Assembly (NCBI RefSeq): GCF_003201875.1 | Contig: NZ_QJKD01000002.1 | Span: forward strand, 310,001 to 374,000 | DNA length: 64,000 bases | Source: Hungatella effluvii | GTDB taxonomy: Bacteria; Bacillota; Clostridia; Lachnospirales; Lachnospiraceae | Direction: 5' to 3' | Shown: piece by piece, positions 17,404 to 25,827 of the stretch | Layout: every line of letters begins with the position of its first letter | How positions within the stretch are numbered: the first letter of the stretch is position 1 | Notes under the pieces: generated by a model | What the model was told of the DNA's origin: nothing | What the model saw: only the letters and a program-made list of their open reading frames with translations | The model's database searches: none | Position numbers and translations under genes: made by a program

Positions 17404-18633
17404 ATGAAGAGTATTAAATGGAAGATTCTGAGAAGAATCGGGGCGTTTGTTCTGGCAGCCGCGCTGATTGCCGGCGGACAGCCCTTCTGTTCCTGTGCGG
17501 ATGAGGCTGCGGCAGAAGAAGAGATCGGACCGGGAATCATCCCAAAGGTGAATCCGGAGGATTTGACGCCTCTGGTGGTGAACTACAGCGCCTACCAGGA
17601 CAGCGTGGGATGGAGTGAGGTTAAGGCCGACAACGACCCGCTGAAGGTTCAGACGGGAAGCTTTGCCAGCGCCATCCGCATGACGGTCTCCGGACAGCCG
17701 GAGGTCCTGAAGGGAACGCTTGCCTATCAGGTGAATATCATCGGCAAGGGCTGGCTTGACTGGGGAGAGAATGATGTGGAGATCGGAGCGGCTCCGGAAC
17801 AGCTTCCGATTGAGGCCGTCGCCATGAAGTTTACCGACAGACTGGGCGAGTATTACGATATCTATTATTCCGTGTGGGAAAATGGCGCATGGACCGAATG
17901 GGGCATGAACGGCGCGGCGGCGGGAGCGGAAGGCTCCGGTATCCGTGTGGAAGGCTTAAGGGCCGCGGCTGTGATCAAGGGGGCCGCTCCGCCGGAGATA
18001 AAACCGGAGGGAATCGATCCTGCGAAGCCCATGGTGGCCCTTACCTTTGACGACGGGCCGAGCACGCCTGTGACCACGAGGATCTTAAACAGCCTGGAAG
18101 CAAATGGAGGCCGGGCCACCTTTTTCATGGTGGGCAACCGTGTCCCCGGAACGCAGGCGGTGGTTCAGCGCATGAACACCCTGGGATGCGAGGTGGCAAA
18201 CCATACATATGAACACAAGTACTTAACAAAGGTGGGGGACGCGGGAATCCGTTCTCAGGTAGGGCTGACGAATCAGAAGATCGCCGAGGCATGCGGCGTG
18301 ACTCCGACTTTGGTAAGACCGCCGGGTGGCTTTTATAATCAGGCGTCTCTGGATACACTGGGCTCCATGGGAATGGCGGCCATCATGTGGGACATCGATA
18401 CGCTGGACTGGAAGACGAGAAACGCGCAGAACACGATCAATGTTGTACTGAATCAGGTAAAGGATGGGGATATTGTGCTGATGCATGATATTTACAGCAC
18501 TTCGGCGGATGCCGCGGAGGTGATTATTCCGGAACTGGTGAATCGGGGATATCAGTTGGTAACAGTCAGCGAGATGGCCCAGTACCGGGGCGGAATTCAG
18601 GCCGGACACGTATATAATCGTTTCCGGCCCTGA
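17404..18633 (+). CDS. Secreted polysaccharide deacetylase with ChW repeats
   Basis: This 409-residue protein starts at ATG 17404 after GGAGGTGGGAG; earlier in-frame codons lack a site. It has a signal peptide (about 1-33, IGAFVLAAALIAGGQPFCSC), an acidic linker with EIGPGIIP, and two ChW-type wall-binding repeats (about 85-195; GKGWLDWGENDVEIGA and GAWTEWGMNGAAAGAEG). The C-terminal NodB deacetylase domain (about 215-400) shows TFDDGPS, HTYEHKY (metal His pair), RPPGGFYN and LMHDIY. It probably removes acetyl groups from peptidoglycan or a surface glycan. It ends 19 bp from a convergent regulator. Confidence 0.92.
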   Translation: MKSIKWKILRRIGAFVLAAALIAGGQPFCSCADEAAAEEEIGPGIIPKVNPEDLTPLVVNYSAYQDSVGWSEVKADNDPLKVQTGSFASAIRMTVSGQPEVLKGTLAYQVNIIGKGWLDWGENDVEIGAAPEQLPIEAVAMKFTDRLGEYYDIYYSVWENGAWTEWGMNGAAAGAEGSGIRVEGLRAAAVIKGAAPPEIKPEGIDPAKPMVALTFDDGPSTPVTTRILNSLEANGGRATFFMVGNRVPGTQAVVQRMNTLGCEVANHTYEHKYLTKVGDAGIRSQVGLTNQKIAEACGVTPTLVRPPGGFYNQASLDTLGSMGMAAIMWDIDTLDWKTRNAQNTINVVLNQVKDGDIVLMHDIYSTSADAAEVIIPELVNRGYQLVTVSEMAQYRGGIQAGHVYNRFRP

Positions 18634-18652
18634 GGATTCTTATGCTGCAGTA

Positions 18653-19852
18653 TTAGCTTGGTATAATGCTCTGAAGTGAATACGTAATGGATAAGTCTTT
18701 TCTGGAATACGCTTTTTTGAAATTCTGGATAATCCGCTTTAATACCATCTCTCCGTTTTCATAGGTGGCTGTCGGAAGCAGCATAAGGTACTGGCTGACG
18801 CTGTACCGGCTGTAGATGTCGCCCCGGCGGAGAGAGGTGCGGATGGACTCACCCAGTTCATCCATGGCCCTCGTCTGTACGGAGGGCTTTAATAATTCTC
18901 CCTTTAAGTTGCTGATGGTGATCAGGCACAGGAAGATGGAGTCGCCGGTACGCTCGATGGCGCGGGTCTCCAGCTGATAGACATCCCGGAATACGGAAGG
19001 TTCACAGCAGAATGCGCCTTTTTCCTTGGCTCCTTCCATCAACGTCTCCTGGATCGTGCTTAAATCCATGGTGATGCCGTGCTTCTTGTCGCTGATCAGC
19101 TTATAAAGCTCTTTAAACCGAGCAGACGGAGTGATGGCGAACTCATTATAAAACATGTCATTGACATGCTGATAGTGTTCCATGGCCATATACTGATTGC
19201 CGCTCTGGTAAAGGGCGTAGATCAGATAGTAATGGGCATCCTCCTCATACTGGTCGATCGCAATGGCCTGCTGGCAGACGTCGATGATCGTCGGATAATC
19301 CTTCTGCTCATCGAGCAGCAGCAGCGTGCGGTGAATCAGATTCTGATAAAGGGTATGGTAATACGTATGGATCGGTACGACCCAGGATTCCCACTCAGAT
19401 TTTGGAAGAAAATTACCCTTATAGAGGGCTACCGCCTCCAGACAGAGGGTGAGGCATTCCTCGCTGTTTATATCTGTCGCCTCGGAACGAAGGCATAAGT
19501 CCTCAAAACGGTCTGTGTCGGTGATGGTAGTCAGTTCTTTGGTCCAGCCGTAGGCCTTCCTGTTCTGAGTAATTAAGTCCTGAGGCGGAACTCCCAATGG
19601 ATCTAAAAGCTTCCTGACACGGAACATCAGGGTCTTCAAAGCGCCGGCCGGGTTATTGCTGGCCTCGTCCTTCCAGAATAAATCGATCAGCTCCTCAACC
19701 GGGATGTTTCGGTCGCGGAAGGTAATTAAATACTCTAACAGGCTCCAGGGTTTCTTGGACTGGTTGTTCCGGTCCATGATCGTCTGGCTGCCTATCGTTA
19801 TGGAGAATTCCCCCAACATATTTACATATATGATTTCATTCTTGTTATTCAT
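18653..19852 (-). CDS. BTAD-domain regulator with degenerate GGDEF-like C-terminus
   Basis: This 399-residue protein has three parts. Residues 1-100 form an OmpR/SARP-like winged helix (INVMLGEFSITIG-like start; KPWSLLEYLITFRDRNIP; ALKTLMFRVRKLLDPLG). Residues 110-255 form a helical BTAD/TPR domain (ALYKGNFLP, YEEDAHYYLIYALYQSGN). Residues about 285-399 look like a diguanylate-cyclase fold: LGESIRTSLRRGDIYSRYSV followed by QYLMLLPTATYENG, but with SVSQY where GGDEF should be. It should therefore bind DNA but not make c-di-GMP. GGGAG lies 12-13 bp before the ATG. It is divergent from the sortase gene, a possible target. Confidence 0.82.
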   Translation of the reverse strand: MNNKNEIIYVNMLGEFSITIGSQTIMDRNNQSKKPWSLLEYLITFRDRNIPVEELIDLFWKDEASNNPAGALKTLMFRVRKLLDPLGVPPQDLITQNRKAYGWTKELTTITDTDRFEDLCLRSEATDINSEECLTLCLEAVALYKGNFLPKSEWESWVVPIHTYYHTLYQNLIHRTLLLLDEQKDYPTIIDVCQQAIAIDQYEEDAHYYLIYALYQSGNQYMAMEHYQHVNDMFYNEFAITPSARFKELYKLISDKKHGITMDLSTIQETLMEGAKEKGAFCCEPSVFRDVYQLETRAIERTGDSIFLCLITISNLKGELLKPSVQTRAMDELGESIRTSLRRGDIYSRYSVSQYLMLLPTATYENGEMVLKRIIQNFKKAYSRKDLSITYSLQSIIPS

Positions 19853-19960
19853 GAGTATCTCACACTCCCATTTTCTAATATTAGTATAAAGAATAAAAGG
19901 AAAAATGTCCAGTACTGCTTGTGAAACATTTTAAATATGAAGGGAGGGGGCGGAAAAAGA

Positions 19961-19989
19961 TTGAGATTTCACCAGAAATCATATATACT
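19961..19989 (+). promoter_or_regulatory. Promoter of the sortase gene
   Basis: TTGAGA (19961-19966) and TATACT (19984-19989) are separated by 17 bp, ending 38 bp before the sortase start. Confidence 0.65.
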
Positions 19990-20027
19990 GTAGGAAAAAA
20001 TACATAAAACCGAAGGAAAGTGACAGT

Positions 20028-20792
20028 ATGAAGAAAAAACGTATTGCATCGGTCCTCCTACTGCTGGCCGTGGTGCTGGCGGCGGTAGCGGGAATAAAAA
20101 CTTATGTGGATTACCAGGTGCGTGCTGCGGCTGAGCGGGAGTATGAGAGTCTTGCGGAACTGGCCAGAGAGACTGAAGCGCCGACCGAGATTTCGACCGA
20201 GGCCGAGACGGAAGAGACAGAGGCGCCTTACGTGTCGCCGATCCAGTTTGACGAGCTGCGAAAGATCAATCCGGACATTGTGGGCTGGCTTAAAGTCGAG
20301 GGGACTGAGATCGATTACCCTATCGTTCAGACCGGAAATAATGATACTTACTTAAATACGGACTTCGAGGGCAAAAAAAGTGTGGCTGGAGCCATATATC
20401 TTGATTATGAGAGTGAACCTGATTTTTCCGGCAGGCATAATATAATTTATGGGCACAATATGAAGAATGGAAGCATGTTCAAAGACATCGTAAAGTATAA
20501 GGACGAGGAATATTTCAAGGAACATCAGGATATCACCGTCTATACTCCGGAGTGCGAATACCATTTACGCCCCATGTCTGTGCTTTACACGGAACCGACC
20601 GGCATGAGACGGAAGACGAAGTTTGCCACGGAGGAAAGTTTTCAGGCGTATGTGGAAGAGATGACGAAGGGCTGTGATTTTGCACAGATCCCGGAGAAAC
20701 CGCTGGAGCAGCTCTGGTCCTTCATCACCTGCAGCTATGAATTTAACGACGCCAGAACGATTCTGTACGCTTATGAGGTTGCCGAAGAATAG
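20028..20792 (+). CDS. srtB: Class B sortase
   Basis: The 254-residue protein has an N-terminal signal anchor (about 5-24), a Glu/Thr-rich stalk (about 48-68) and a sortase beta-barrel. The catalytic triad is visible: His143 in IIYGHNM, Cys235 in SFITCSYEF and Arg243 in NDARTILYA. The insert between barrel strands (GSMFKDIVKYKDEEYFKEH) is the class B hallmark. Membrane-anchored outside the cell, it would join surface proteins to peptidoglycan or build pili. No sortase substrate with a sorting motif is adjacent, so this one may be the housekeeping enzyme of the strain. Confidence 0.93.
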   Translation: MKKKRIASVLLLLAVVLAAVAGIKTYVDYQVRAAAEREYESLAELARETEAPTEISTEAETEETEAPYVSPIQFDELRKINPDIVGWLKVEGTEIDYPIVQTGNNDTYLNTDFEGKKSVAGAIYLDYESEPDFSGRHNIIYGHNMKNGSMFKDIVKYKDEEYFKEHQDITVYTPECEYHLRPMSVLYTEPTGMRRKTKFATEESFQAYVEEMTKGCDFAQIPEKPLEQLWSFITCSYEFNDARTILYAYEVAEE

Positions 20793-20854
20793 TTTCAGCG
20801 GCGCTCTGTAAAATTATAATAGTTCAGGCGTTAAACGAAATAAGAGAATCTTAA

Positions 20855-20883
20855 TTGAAAAAAGAAAACATGTGTGCTATAGT
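20855..20883 (+). promoter_or_regulatory. Promoter of glmM
   Basis: TTGAAA (20855-20860) and TATAGT (20878-20883) are separated by 17 bp. The ~75-base leader holds two small hairpins (CTGATT/AATCAG and GCAGTA/TACTGC), whose role is unknown. Confidence 0.7.
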
Positions 20884-20966
20884 ACATTCTGATTCTGGAA
20901 AATCAGTTAGCAGTAAGCCAGTACTGCATTGCGCAAATACCAGTATTGAAAAGAGGAGATAAAAAT

Positions 20967-22319
20967 ATGGGCAAGTATTTTGGAACTGACGGTTTCCGAG
21001 GGGAAGCCAACGTAACGCTGACAGTAGAAGATGCTTTTAAAGTAGGACGGTTTCTGGGCTGGTACTACGGACAGAGGAAGAAGGGCGATGTATGCCGGAT
21101 CGTCATCGGAAAAGATACGAGAAGAAGCAGCTACATGTTCGAGTATTCCCTGGTGGCGGGTTTAACCGCATCCGGAGCGGATGCTTATCTGCTTCACGTA
21201 ACGACGACTCCCAGTGTGTCTTATGTGGTCCGCACAGAGGATTTCGACTGCGGCATCATGATCTCAGCAAGCCATAATCCTTATTATGACAATGGAATCA
21301 AGGTAATTAATGGAAACGGAGAGAAGCTGGAAGAGAGCGTAATCGTTGAGATCGAGAAATATCTGGATGGGGAGACTCCTGAGATTCCGCTGGCTAAACG
21401 GGATAAGATTGGAAGAACCGTTGATTTTGCCGCCGGCAGAAACCGCTATATCGGATACTTAATTTCCATTGCTACCCGTTCTTTTAAGAATAAGAAGGTG
21501 GCGTTAGACTGTGCCAACGGCAGCGCTTCTGCCATTGCCAAGAATGTGTTCGACGCTCTGGGAGCGGAGACTCATGTAATCAGCAACAGTCCCGACGGCC
21601 TGAATATCAATACAAAATGCGGTTCTACCCATATCGAGGTGCTGCAGGAGTTCGTGAAGGAGATCGGAGCCGATGTAGGATTTGCCTACGACGGCGACGC
21701 GGACCGCTGTATCGCGGTAGATGAGAACGGAAATGTCGTGGATGGCGATGTGATCATGTTCGTCTGCGGTAAGTACATGAAGGAGCAGGGCGCGTTAAAG
21801 AATAACAAGGTGGTTACCACCATCATGTCCAACTTCGGCTTATACAAGGCGCTGGACCGAGAGGGAATCGGATACGAAAAGACGGCGGTCGGTGACAAGT
21901 ACGTTTATGAGAATATGGTAACTTATGGAAACTGTCTGGGCGGCGAGCAGTCCGGCCATATCATATTCAGCAAGCATGCCACCACGGGCGACGGCATCTT
22001 AACGTCCTTAAAGGTGATGGAAGTCATGCTGGAGAAGAAGGAGAGCCTGGCTAAGCTGGCTTCTGAGATTGAGATTTATCCGCAGGTGCTTAAAAATGTC
22101 CGCGTGAAGGATAAAGCAGCGGCTCAGGACGACGCCGTGGTGAAGGCAGAAGTTTCCAGGGTGACGGAAGCTCTCGGAGACAGCGGAAGAATCCTGCTCC
22201 GTCAGTCCGGCACGGAACCGGTAGTCCGTGTCATGGTCGAGGCGGCCGATTTGGAGACGTGTGAGAAGCACGTGGATCAGGTGATCGAAGTGATGAAGCA
22301 GCAGGGGCACATCCTGTAA
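20967..22319 (+). CDS. glmM: Phosphoglucosamine mutase
   Basis: The 450-residue protein starts at ATG 20967 behind AGAGGAGAT. It shows the N-terminal YFGTDGFRGEAN, the phosphoserine loop ISASHNPYYDNGIK (about residue 100), the metal-binding DGDADRC (about 240), GGEQSGHI (about 325) and the C-terminal phosphate loop RQSGTEPVVRVMVEA. GlmM interconverts glucosamine-6-P and glucosamine-1-P for UDP-GlcNAc, the precursor of peptidoglycan and surface glycans. The short N-terminus starting directly at the TDGFRG motif favours GlmM over phosphomannomutase, though activity on mannose phosphates cannot be excluded. Confidence 0.92.
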   Translation: MGKYFGTDGFRGEANVTLTVEDAFKVGRFLGWYYGQRKKGDVCRIVIGKDTRRSSYMFEYSLVAGLTASGADAYLLHVTTTPSVSYVVRTEDFDCGIMISASHNPYYDNGIKVINGNGEKLEESVIVEIEKYLDGETPEIPLAKRDKIGRTVDFAAGRNRYIGYLISIATRSFKNKKVALDCANGSASAIAKNVFDALGAETHVISNSPDGLNINTKCGSTHIEVLQEFVKEIGADVGFAYDGDADRCIAVDENGNVVDGDVIMFVCGKYMKEQGALKNNKVVTTIMSNFGLYKALDREGIGYEKTAVGDKYVYENMVTYGNCLGGEQSGHIIFSKHATTGDGILTSLKVMEVMLEKKESLAKLASEIEIYPQVLKNVRVKDKAAAQDDAVVKAEVSRVTEALGDSGRILLRQSGTEPVVRVMVEAADLETCEKHVDQVIEVMKQQGHIL

Positions 22320-22351
22320 GCGCATGTGACTGGAGGGGCGGCACCCCGGAG

Positions 22352-22419
22352 GCCCGCGGTCCGGAGGAGAGGAAGTAAAAGTTTGTTCCTCTCCTCCGGG
22401 CCGCGGGCTTTCTGTTTTT
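22352..22419 (+). terminator. Strong intrinsic terminator after glmM
   Basis: GCCCGCGGTCCGGAGGAGAG pairs with CTCTCCTCCGGGCCGCGGGC across an 11-base loop, followed by TTTCTGTTTTT. It is one of the longest perfect terminator stems in the window. Confidence 0.92.
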
Positions 22420-22586
22420 CCGGGAACTGGCCCGATTTTAACAGATTTTAACCGAGAACTCCCCTGTCCTCTTAGGCGGTGGGGTGAATCGGCTTCGGTT
22501 GTAAGGTGTGGTTACGTTCTTTGTAACTATATCGCAACAGCCGATAAACAAAGCTTGAATAGAACGGATAAAAAAGGTATTATATA

Positions 22587-22993
22587 ATGGAGTTGGACAA
22601 TAATGCGCACTCAGTATTCTTGCGGCATTATCACCCGGTTCTTGTTGTAAATAGCGGGGAAAAGTCTTTGATGATATTGTTTACGAAAGAACAAAATCCA
22701 TTTTTGAGTATATTGCTCCTAAATATCATAACACATTGATGGAATGGAATCATGACCATGACCATGTGCATGTGCTTGTGCTTTTCCGGGCACATCCTAA
22801 ATCTGAAATCAGCAAATTCATCAATGCCTGTAAAAGTACATGCGGCAGGCTGATTAAGAAAGTGTTTCCGAGCATAAAGACAAAGCAGTGGAAAGAGTAT
22901 TTCCGGAGCCAGAGTTTTTGCCTTATTACAGCAGGCAGTGTACCGCTTTCTGTCATAAAGCAATCCATAGAATCGCAGGGAGGTAAGCAGTGA
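22587..22993 (+). pseudogene. tnpA: IS200-type Y1 (HUH) transposase TnpA, frameshifted
   Basis: The first part reads MELDNNAHSVFLRHYHPVLV from ATG 22587. At about 22660 a one-base loss shifts the frame; the rest continues in another frame as VFDDIVYERTKSIFEYIAPK and on to QSIESQGGKQ. The HUH motif survives in HDHVHVLV (about 22750). The helix that should hold the nucleophilic Tyr (family pattern IKKYIETQG) here reads IKQSIESQG, so the Tyr is replaced by Ser. Two independent defects mean it is dead. TnpA would otherwise cut and rejoin single-stranded ends of the element. Confidence 0.85.
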
Positions 22994-24084
22994 ACAAAGC
23001 CTTTGTGTTTCGAATCTACCCAGACAGAGAACAGAGAATCCTGCTGGCCAAAACATTTGGCTGTGTCAGGTTCATCTGGAATAAGATGTTATCAGACAAA
23101 AAAGACTGCTATGAAACGACAGGCAAATCCTTAAAAACAACTCCTGCAAAGTATAAGAAAGAATATCCCTTTCTTTGTGAAGTGGACAGTCTGGCACTTG
23201 CCAATGAACAGTTGTCTTTGGAGAAAGCCTATAAAAACTTCTGGAACGGAAAAGGCAAAGTGGGATTTCCGAAATTCAAAAGCAGACACAGGGACAGGAG
23301 TTCCTACACAACAAATTACGTGAACGGAAATATAGAAATCGCAGACAGCAAAATAAAACTGCCAAAACTCAAATGGGTGAAAATAAAACAGCACAGGGAT
23401 ATACCGGAAGATTACAGGCTGAAATCCTGTACGGTATCACAGGACCCGGATGGAAAGTATTATATTTCTGTTTTGTTTGTATACGAAGAAACGGCCACGC
23501 AGCAAAAGATAGAAAAAGTAACAGGTTTGGATTTTTCCATGAAAGAGTTATATGTCGATGATCAGGGCCGCACACCTGAATATCCGGGATTTTACCGTAA
23601 GGCACAGGAAAAACTGGCAAGGGAGCAAAGAAAGCTGTCTAAATGTGAAAAAGGAAGCAGTAACCGGGCCAGGCAACGAAAAACAGTTGCCAAACTCCAC
23701 AAAAAAATATCGAACCAGAGAAAAGATTTTCTCCACAAGCAGAGCCGGCAGATAACCAATGCTTACGATGCCGTTGTGGTGGAAAATCTTAACATGAAAG
23801 AAATGTCTGAGGCATTACGGTTTGGAAAATCTGTTCACGATAATGGCTGGGGGATGTTTATCCGGTTCCTGCAGTACAAGCTGACAGAAGCAGGAAAACA
23901 GCTTGTAAAAGTAGATAAATGGTTTCCGTCAAGCAAAACCTGTTGTGTGTGTGGAAAGAAAAAAGATGAACTTGCCTTGTCAGAACGAGTGTATCTATGC
24001 GAGTGCGGGAACATCATGGACAGAGACCAGAATGCAGCAATAAACATAAGGCAGGAGGGACTAAGAGTGTTAGGCATAGCCTGA
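22990..24084 (+). CDS. tnpB: TnpB (IS605 OrfB) RNA-guided nuclease-like protein
   Basis: The 364-residue protein has the N-terminal helix-turn-helix of OrfB (FVFRIYPDREQRILLAKTFG), the wedge/REC-like region, and a split RuvC site with Asp181 (TGLDFSMKEL), Glu265 (VVVENLNM) and Asp344 (NIMDRDQNAA). A zinc ribbon lies between the last two (CCVCGKKK at 318-325, CECG at 337-340). All catalytic residues are present and the length is near the usual 370-400, so it is predicted to be an active RNA-guided DNA nuclease. It overlaps the tnpA remnant by 4 bp. Its guide RNA should come from the 3' end of the element. Confidence 0.93.
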   Translation: MNKAFVFRIYPDREQRILLAKTFGCVRFIWNKMLSDKKDCYETTGKSLKTTPAKYKKEYPFLCEVDSLALANEQLSLEKAYKNFWNGKGKVGFPKFKSRHRDRSSYTTNYVNGNIEIADSKIKLPKLKWVKIKQHRDIPEDYRLKSCTVSQDPDGKYYISVLFVYEETATQQKIEKVTGLDFSMKELYVDDQGRTPEYPGFYRKAQEKLAREQRKLSKCEKGSSNRARQRKTVAKLHKKISNQRKDFLHKQSRQITNAYDAVVVENLNMKEMSEALRFGKSVHDNGWGMFIRFLQYKLTEAGKQLVKVDKWFPSSKTCCVCGKKKDELALSERVYLCECGNIMDRDQNAAINIRQEGLRVLGIA

Positions 24085-24220
24085 AACCTTATAGCAACCG
24101 TGGGACACACGGGGATAGCTTGTTGATACTGTCGGGATTACCCGGCTTGAACAGGAAGCCCCCACTTCAAGAGAAAATCATCCAGTGAATGATTTTCTCT
24201 AAGTGGTGGGAGTATGTCAC
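24060..24220 (+). ncRNA. Predicted omega RNA (right-end guide RNA) of TnpB
   Basis: In IS605 elements the TnpB guide RNA covers the 3' end of tnpB and the right end, with the guide just beyond. Here the segment has short stems (CCGTGGGACACACGG; GTCGGGATTACCCGGC) and a strong terminal hairpin (GAGAAAATCATTCA-type arms, 24169-24200), then GTGGTGGGAGTATGTCAC. The guide would begin at about 24221 (ATTGTAAACGGGCTC). Boundaries are inferred from the family, not seen directly. Confidence 0.55.
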
Positions 24221-24306
24221 ATTGTAAACGGGCTCAATTCATGATATGATAGGTAGTGCTATAAAGGATGCAAATGTTGAATGCATATGGAGAAAGGCCA
24301 TTGTTT

Positions 24307-25827
24307 ATGGATAATAAAGACTTTTCAAATTTAGGAGATCAAATCAGGGATTCAGTGCAGGATGCCATAGATTCCATGGATTTTAAACAATTGAACAGAA
24401 CGATTTCGGACACGGTGAATTTCGCGCTCGACGAGGCCAGAAGCCAGATGCTGGGAGGGCTGGACGCAGCCCGAAGGAGGGATACCGGAAGCAACGGACG
24501 AAAGGGACCGGACAAAGGACAGGGCACAGGGCCGGACACAAACGCAGGCGCTTATGATACGGCCGCAGCTGCGGACGCAGGAAGATATGCGGGGAGAGAC
24601 CGCGGCAGCTGGACGGGATCGGCAGCCGGCAGCGGCCGTACCGGGGAAAGAAGGCGGACAGGCTATGAGAGCCGCCGCTACACCACGGAGAGAACCACCA
24701 CACGCGCGGAAAGTCCGGGGTACCGCGCCTTTCAGACCAGCGAGACGGCAGGGGAAGACCAGAGAGCGTACCGCGTCAGAAAAATGGCTCCCAATCCGGT
24801 TGCCATAAGACTGAATCAGCCAGGGCGCATTTCCGGGATTCTGTTTACCGTGTTTGGCGGTATTGGGCTGGGCGTGGTAGGAATCCTGTTTCTCGTGACA
24901 TGGATTCTTGCCCTCGTGGTAAAACCGTTTTGGGGAGCCATTCTGGGATCGTCAGGGCTTCTTCTGGTGCTGGGATGCGTCTTCGGCACCATGCTGGGCA
25001 CCGGTATCTCGACGAGAGGCCGTTTAAAACGGGCCGGACTTTATTTGAAGCAGGCGGGCAGCAGGCTGTTCTGCGATATCGAGGAGCTGGCGCGCAGCAT
25101 TGGGAAGTCAAGAAGATTCGTTGTCCGCGATTTACAGAAGATGATTGAAAAGGGGATTCTGCCGGAGGCGCATATCGATGAGCAGAAGACCTGTCTGATG
25201 TTAAACGAAGAGACGTACAAACAGTATTTAAGCGCCCAGCAGTCCTTAAAACAGAGAGAGAAGGAGATGGCTCTTCTGGCTGAATCGGAAAAGAAGCAGA
25301 AGAAGAGTGCAGCGGCTCCTGAAGGAAAGAAAAAGGCAGAGGAAGATGAAAAACAGCTTCCGGAGGGCTTAAGAGAGATGATGGCCCAGGGCCATGAGTA
25401 TTTAAGAATTCTGCGGGAAGCTAACGATGCGATTCCGGGAGAGGCGATATCCGGGAAGATATCCAGGCTGGAGAATGTCATCAGAAGAATCTTCGAGACA
25501 GTGGAGCGCCAGCCGGATCAGATGGAGGAGATGGAGCGTTTTATGGAGTATTATCTCCCAACCACGGTGAAGCTGGTAACCGCGTACCGCGATTTCGACA
25601 GAATTGAGATAGAGGGAGACAACATCGTCTCGGCGAAGCATGAGATTGAGGAGACACTGGATACGATCAATACGGCGTTTGAGCGCCTTCTGGATGATTT
25701 ATACCAGGACGCAGCGATCGATATCACCACTGACGCCTCCGTGCTTCAGACGATGCTGAAAAAGGATGGATTCGCAGAAAGCGATTTTAGTAAAAGCGAC
25801 TTAACAGGAGGGAAGAATCATGAGTAA
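24307..25827 (+). CDS. XpaC-like (5-bromo-4-chloroindolyl phosphate hydrolysis family) membrane protein
   Basis: The 506-residue protein starts at ATG 24307 after GGAGAAAGG. It has an N-terminal soluble segment (1-60), a long low-complexity Gly/Arg/Thr-rich linker (about 60-175), two transmembrane helices (about 185-240, GILFTVFGGIGLGVVGILFL and the next), a small winged-helix-like part (FCDIEELARSIGKSRRFVVR) and a C-terminal helical XpaC domain (about 350-500, EHYLRILREAND-like and FMEYYLPTTVKLV). XpaC genes sit beside telA in many Firmicutes; the biochemical role is unclear despite the family name. It overlaps telA by 8 bp, so the two are translationally coupled. Confidence 0.82.
   Translation: MDNKDFSNLGDQIRDSVQDAIDSMDFKQLNRTISDTVNFALDEARSQMLGGLDAARRRDTGSNGRKGPDKGQGTGPDTNAGAYDTAAAADAGRYAGRDRGSWTGSAAGSGRTGERRRTGYESRRYTTERTTTRAESPGYRAFQTSETAGEDQRAYRVRKMAPNPVAIRLNQPGRISGILFTVFGGIGLGVVGILFLVTWILALVVKPFWGAILGSSGLLLVLGCVFGTMLGTGISTRGRLKRAGLYLKQAGSRLFCDIEELARSIGKSRRFVVRDLQKMIEKGILPEAHIDEQKTCLMLNEETYKQYLSAQQSLKQREKEMALLAESEKKQKKSAAAPEGKKKAEEDEKQLPEGLREMMAQGHEYLRILREANDAIPGEAISGKISRLENVIRRIFETVERQPDQMEEMERFMEYYLPTTVKLVTAYRDFDRIEIEGDNIVSAKHEIEETLDTINTAFERLLDDLYQDAAIDITTDASVLQTMLKKDGFAESDFSKSDLTGGKNHE

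Larger units (their letters stand above)
22455..24220 (+). mobile_element. IS200/IS605-family element (decayed tnpA, intact tnpB)
   Basis: The element holds a Y1 transposase remnant (22587-22993) overlapping an intact TnpB gene (22990-24084), the canonical IS605 order. The left end probably lies near the small hairpin containing CTTAGGCGGTGGGG (22470-22485), which resembles the right-end CTAAGTGGTGGGAGTATG. The right end carries a perfect GAGAAAATCATTC-type hairpin (24169-24200) and probably ends at GTCAC 24220. These elements use no terminal inverted repeats and make no target duplication, so both ends are estimates. With tnpA broken, the copy cannot move by itself. Confidence 0.8.
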
